Source: Mycobacterium xenopi (lineage in GTDB: Bacteria > Actinomycetota > Actinomycetes > Mycobacteriales > Mycobacteriaceae). Taken from it: 64,000 bases of DNA. Made by a program: the position numbers and the translations under genes. Where the stretch lies: contig NZ_AP022314.1 in assembly GCF_009936235.1 (NCBI RefSeq), forward strand, positions 2,728,001-2,792,000, given 5' to 3'. This document shows, piece by piece, positions 60,547-64,000 of this stretch. The number at the start of each line of letters is the position of its first letter. Positions within the stretch are counted from its first letter, which is position 1. Under the pieces are notes generated by a model that ran no database searches, was not told where the DNA came from, and was given only the letters and a program-made list of their open reading frames with translations.

Positions 60547-61224
60547 ATGACCGCCCTCGACGATAACTACACCGGCCATGTCGACCCGGGCACCGCGGCG
60601 CGGCGCACCTTGCCGGGCGCGACGATCATCAAGGCATCGGTGGGGCCGATGGACAACAACACCTACCTAGTGACATGTTCCGAGACCGGCGAGACCCTGC
60701 TGATCGACGCGGCCAACGACGCCGACGTCCTGCTGGACCTGGTGCGCCGCTACGCCCCCAAGGTGTCGCTGATCGTCACCAGCCACCAACACTGGGATCA
60801 CTGGCAAGCGCTGCAAGCACTCGCCGAGGCCACCGGCGCGCCGACCGCGGCGCATGAGATCGACGCCGGTCCGCTGCCGGTCAAGCCAGATCGTCTGCTG
60901 GCCCACGGCGACACGGTACAGATCGGCAAACTGAACTTCGATGTTCTCCACTTGCGCGGCCACACCCCCGGGTCTATCGCACTGGCGCTCGATGGACCCG
61001 CAACCGGCGACGTCACGCAGTTGTTCACCGGCGACTGCCTGTTTCCTGGCGGCGTCGGCAAGACGTGGAAGCCCGGTGATTTCGCGCAGCTGCTCGACGA
61101 TGTCATCACCCGGGTGTTCGACCGCTTTGGGGACGACACTGTCGTCTACCCCGGCCACGGCGACGACACCACCCTCGGTGCGGAGCGTCCGCACTTGGCG
61201 GAGTGGCGCGAGCGCGGCTGGTAG
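60547..61224 (+). CDS. Metallo-beta-lactamase-fold hydrolase
   Basis: Protein of 225 aa from the ATG at 60547 (Rv1637c type, glyoxalase II-like). It has the zinc motif TSHQHWDHW (HxHxDH), GHTPGSIAL, the bridging Asp in FTGDCLFPGGVGKTW and a final His in VYPGHGDDTTLG. This supports hydrolysis of a thioester or similar ester, but the substrate is not known. It is divergent from uvrA. The next gene, an Lnt-like protein, starts about 35 bp downstream. Confidence 0.93.
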   Translation: MTALDDNYTGHVDPGTAARRTLPGATIIKASVGPMDNNTYLVTCSETGETLLIDAANDADVLLDLVRRYAPKVSLIVTSHQHWDHWQALQALAEATGAPTAAHEIDAGPLPVKPDRLLAHGDTVQIGKLNFDVLHLRGHTPGSIALALDGPATGDVTQLFTGDCLFPGGVGKTWKPGDFAQLLDDVITRVFDRFGDDTVVYPGHGDDTTLGAERPHLAEWRERGW

Positions 61225-61259
61225 GGCCACGCGGAACCGCACGCCGTCACGCGGTCACC

Positions 61260-62768
61260 GTGCCAAAGCCCGGGCGCGTGAACAGATGGCGGCGCCTGCC
61301 CGGTTATGCGGCGGCGCTGGTATTCGGGGCACTGCCCGCGTTGGCGTTTCCCGCGCCGGCGCAGTGGTGGCTGGCGTGGGTGGGGCTGGTCCCGCTGCTG
61401 CTGGTGTTGCGCGCAGCGCCGACGACGCTCGACGCCGGGATGCGAGCGTGGTTCGGCCTGGCCGGCTATGTGCTGAGCACCCAGTATTGGCTGCTGCCCA
61501 GCGCCGGACCTCTTCTTGTGCTGATGGCGGCCGTGCTGGGGGCGTTGTGGGTGCCGTGGGGTGGGGCGGCACATTGGCTGCTCTCGGGCCGCCCGGTGAC
61601 GACGCGTCGGATGCTGGCCGCGGTCGTCGTGCTGCCCAGCGCGTGGGTAGCGGCCGAGGCGGTGCGGTCATGGCCCGGCCTCGGTGGTGCGTGGGCTGCG
61701 CTGGGCACCTCGCAGTGGAATCAGCCCGTCGCGTTGGCCTCGGCCGCGCTCGGCGGGGTGTGGCTGACCAGTTTCTTGCTCGTCGCAGTCAACACCGCGA
61801 TCGTCGGCGTACTCATGTGCCGGTGTCTGCCCGGTCGGCTCGGCTGCGTGGTGATCGCCGTGGTGTGCGCGGGGCTCGGGCCGGCGTGGTTCCTGTGGGG
61901 GGCATCGCCCGGGGCGGGGAGGACGGTTCGGGTGGCGCTGGTGCAGCCCGGGGTCATCGACGACGGCGCGGCACGCGAGGCGGCCGGCAAGGCGCTCACC
62001 GCGACGTTGGCCGGTCACGGGGTCGACCTGGTGGTTTGGGGCGAAAGCAGCGTCGCCGTCGACCCCGCCAGCCATCCCGACGATATGCGGCAGCTGGCGG
62101 ACCTTGCCCGGAGGGTAGGTGCGGACCTGCTCGTCAACGTCGACGCGCCCGCCCCGACCGGTGGAATCTACAAGTCGTCCGTGCTGATCGGACCGGACGG
62201 GCCGGTGGGCGCCTACCGTAAGACCCGGCTGGTGCCGTTCGGCGAATATGTGCCGCTGCGCCCGCTGGTTGGGTGGCTCACCCGCCACACCAAGGCGGCC
62301 AGTCAGGACCGGGGCCGGGGGCCGGGGCCGCAGGTGCTGCGCGCCGGCTCGCTGACGATCGGGCCATTGATCAGTTTCGAAGCCGTGTTTCCGGACCTGC
62401 CCCGCCGCGAAGTGCAACTCGGCGCCCAATTGCTGGCATACCAGAGCTCGACGTCGACATTTCAGGGAACGTGGGCGCAGCCGCAGCTGGCCAGCGTGGT
62501 CGCGGTCCGCGCCGCCGAAGTGGGCCACCCGGCGGTGCATGCCGGGCTATCCGGCGACAGTGCGGCGTTCGACGCGCGCGGCCGAACCCTGAGCTGGCGC
62601 GGGTCGACGTACCGTGGCGTGCTCGTGGTCGACGTTCCGCTCGGCTCGCGCGCCACCGTGTACCAGCGGCTGGGCAAATGGGTGCTGGCCCTGGCGTTCT
62701 CGGTCGTGGGGACCGCTTCGATCCTGGCTTTGCGGTCCCGACGGCGTCCGGACTACGGGGTAGTGTGA
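61260..62768 (+). CDS. Apolipoprotein N-acyltransferase-like protein lacking catalytic Cys
   Basis: About 502 aa from the GTG at 61260. It has six or so membrane segments (to ~residue 215), then a nitrilase domain. The catalytic Glu (VVWGESS) and Lys (AYRKTRLVPFGEY) of Lnt are kept. At the nucleophile position, where ICFE or ICYE is normal, the sequence is LISFEAVF: Ser replaces Cys. RAAEVGHPAVHAGLSGDSAAF is otherwise normal. A similar Cys-to-Ser Lnt homologue was reported in M. bovis BCG as non-functional. The 3' end overlaps the convergent universal stress gene by 16 bp. Confidence 0.88.
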   Translation: MPKPGRVNRWRRLPGYAAALVFGALPALAFPAPAQWWLAWVGLVPLLLVLRAAPTTLDAGMRAWFGLAGYVLSTQYWLLPSAGPLLVLMAAVLGALWVPWGGAAHWLLSGRPVTTRRMLAAVVVLPSAWVAAEAVRSWPGLGGAWAALGTSQWNQPVALASAALGGVWLTSFLLVAVNTAIVGVLMCRCLPGRLGCVVIAVVCAGLGPAWFLWGASPGAGRTVRVALVQPGVIDDGAAREAAGKALTATLAGHGVDLVVWGESSVAVDPASHPDDMRQLADLARRVGADLLVNVDAPAPTGGIYKSSVLIGPDGPVGAYRKTRLVPFGEYVPLRPLVGWLTRHTKAASQDRGRGPGPQVLRAGSLTIGPLISFEAVFPDLPRREVQLGAQLLAYQSSTSTFQGTWAQPQLASVVAVRAAEVGHPAVHAGLSGDSAAFDARGRTLSWRGSTYRGVLVVDVPLGSRATVYQRLGKWVLALAFSVVGTASILALRSRRRPDYGVV

Positions 62769-63196
62769 ACGATCAACACGTCGGTCTTGGCGCGCCGCGA
62801 GACGTTGGCGGGCACCGAGCCCAGCAGCCGGCCGGCGATCGTGTTCAATCCGACGTTGCCGACCACCAGCAGGTCGGCGCCGACCTCCTCGGCAAGTCCG
62901 ACCAGCGCGTCGACGGGGGCACCGACGACCGCCCGTTCTTCGATGTTCTGCGCACCGGCTGCCTTGGCCCGGTCGCGCGCCTCACGCAAGATCGCGTAGA
63001 TGGGTGCGGTTCCGGAGACCTTGTAGCTCTCGTCCTTCAAGACGTCGGCGGCCCGGGCATCCTCTGGTTGGGGCAAGTACGCCGACGCGATGATCAGCTT
63101 CGCGTCCGCGCCCGCGATGTGGCCTGCCCGGTCCACCGCGCGCAGCGAGGAGTCCGAGCCGTCGGTTCCCACCACCACGGTCTGATAGGCGCTCAT
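62753..63196 (-). CDS. Universal stress protein (Rv1636-like)
   Basis: Protein of 147 aa with one USP domain: VVVGTDGSDSSLRAVDRAG at the N-terminus and the nucleotide-binding motif GNVGLNTIAGRLLGSVPANV (G-2x-G-9x-G-S pattern) near the C-terminus. The Rv1636 orthologue is an abundant cAMP-binding protein. The ATG at 63196 has GGAGGG 5 nt upstream. It may buffer cAMP made by cyclases such as the one in this window. Confidence 0.95.
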   Translation of the reverse strand: MSAYQTVVVGTDGSDSSLRAVDRAGHIAGADAKLIIASAYLPQPEDARAADVLKDESYKVSGTAPIYAILREARDRAKAAGAQNIEERAVVGAPVDALVGLAEEVGADLLVVGNVGLNTIAGRLLGSVPANVSRRAKTDVLIVHTTP

Positions 63197-63506
63197 TTAC
63201 CCTCCCAGATGTCGGTTGCTACGCCAACCCAAGACAGTAACGCTTTGCCGCATGCGGATGGGTCCGATTTGCGACACGCTGGGGGCCCGCGCGGCCATCC
63301 CGGGCGAGGTGGCCGGGCCCGTTGCACTGAGCCGCACACCGGTAAAGCGATCCATGTGTTGCGGAAAACATTGTGGCACAACCTATTACAAGTTCACCAC
63401 CGCGGGGTTGCAGCCGGCAGCCTCGATATCGGCCGGTGCGGGTGATTCAGGCCCCGTCACCGGAGGTAATCAGGTTCACCACCCGAGCCCTAAAGTGACA
63501 ACCACC
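63197..63506. other. Intergenic region between the stress protein and mannosyltransferase genes
   Basis: A 310-bp divergent region without a convincing gene. It contains a dyad TTGTG-G-CACAA (63371–63381) and a -10-like TAAAGT (63491–63496) 10 bp before the mannosyltransferase ATG. No clear -35 is seen. It presumably holds promoters for both flanking genes. Confidence 0.5.
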
Positions 63507-64000
63507 ATGTCCGTGTCGACAGTCGCGCAGCCCGCCGAGGCGGCGGTCGCCGGCCCGCCGTTACGTCGCCCCCGTCCCGGCAGGCTGCTCGACCCGTTGT
63601 CGGTCGCGCTGCTGGCAGCCGTCGTCAGCGGCGCGGGTGCCAGTCGCCCGTCGCTGTGGTTCGACGAGGGGGCGACGATCTCGGCCGCCGCGAGCCGTTC
63701 CCTCTCGGAACTGTGGCGGCTGCTGGGCCGCATCGATGCCGTGCACGGCCTCTATTACCTGGTGATGCACGGCTGGTTCACGGTATTTCCGCCGACCGAG
63801 TTCTGGTCGCGCGTGCCGAGCTGTCTGGCCATCGGCGCCGCCGCGGCAGGTGTTGTGGTCTTCGCCAAGCAGTTTTGCCCGCGCACTACCGCGGTGTGCG
63901 CGGGTGTAGTGTTCGCAATCCTGCCGCGGACAACCTGGGCCGGTATCGAAGCGCGTTCCTATGCGTTTTCCGCGGCCGCCGCGGTCTGGCTGACCGTGCT
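63507..64000 (+). CDS. GT-C mannosyltransferase, N-terminal part
   Basis: The first ~164 codons of a gene that runs off the window. After a Pro/Arg-rich start, the sequence LWFDEGATISAA carries the Asp-Glu motif in the first extracytoplasmic loop of GT-C glycosyltransferases, which use polyprenyl-phosphate sugars. Hydrophobic segments (LLDPLSVALLAAVVSGAG; CLAIGAAAAGVVVFA; TAVCAGVVFAILP) follow. The position matches Rv1635c (CapA), which adds the first mannose cap to lipoarabinomannan. It is divergent from the stress gene. Confidence 0.82.
   Translation, partial: MSVSTVAQPAEAAVAGPPLRRPRPGRLLDPLSVALLAAVVSGAGASRPSLWFDEGATISAAASRSLSELWRLLGRIDAVHGLYYLVMHGWFTVFPPTEFWSRVPSCLAIGAAAAGVVVFAKQFCPRTTAVCAGVVFAILPRTTWAGIEARSYAFSAAAAVWLTV

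Overview
The window is mycobacterial chromosome. It is GC-rich, and its gene order is largely that of the Rv1635c–Rv1713 segment of M. tuberculosis H37Rv (recalled from general knowledge), read here in the opposite direction. The 16S gene carries a long helix 18 like that of slow-growing mycobacteria (around 25120–25180). A complete rRNA operon nevertheless lies downstream of tyrS, the 'rrnB' position usual in rapid growers and in few slow growers. This suggests a slow-grower-type species with two rrn operons; a relative of the M. xenopi/M. celatum groups is possible, but the species cannot be fixed from this window.

Layout. 1–2.7 kb: small envelope or unknown genes, tRNA-Pro(GGG) and decayed gene remnants. 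2.7–8.0 kb: minus-strand operon parA-scpA-scpB-rluB-cmk-der (chromosome segregation, rRNA modification, nucleotide metabolism, ribosome assembly), with MIRU-like spacer elements at two junctions. 8.2–20.4 kb: an O-methyltransferase, then a minus-strand run of TPR protein, HAD phosphatase, tlyA, nadK, recN, steA, mctB, pyrG, Nudix hydrolase and xerD. 20.5–25.9 kb: rrs-rrl-rrf with promoter, antitermination leader and terminator. 26–30.3 kb: tyrS, mpg, and a divergent ABC exporter with a TetR regulator. 30.3–41.9 kb: a lipase/acyl-CoA synthetase fusion and the arginine operon argC-J-B-D-F-R-G-H. 41.9–47.4 kb: pheS-pheT, a rhomboid-like protein and an adenylate cyclase. 47.5–50.7 kb: a DUF2236 oxygenase-like protein, then infC-rpmI-rplT-tsnR behind an attenuated leader. 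51–57.5 kb: lysX, a membrane esterase-like gene, a DUF2127 protein, a small conserved gene and a winged-helix pseudogene. 57.5–64 kb: uvrA, a metallo-beta-lactamase-fold hydrolase, an Lnt-like protein lacking its catalytic cysteine, a universal stress protein and the start of a GT-C mannosyltransferase.

The arginine genes are coupled by 4-bp overlaps and preceded by ArgR-type dyads. argH, argC and the membrane esterase gene are each broken by single-base length changes in G or C runs, which may be sequence errors or real lesions. Other points of note are a leaderless, double-operator promoter for the ABC exporter, an AUC start for infC behind a factor-independent terminator, and absence of the pks and PE genes found at the matching H37Rv positions. 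No clearly new multi-gene system was found; the most unusual signals are regulatory or evolutionary.
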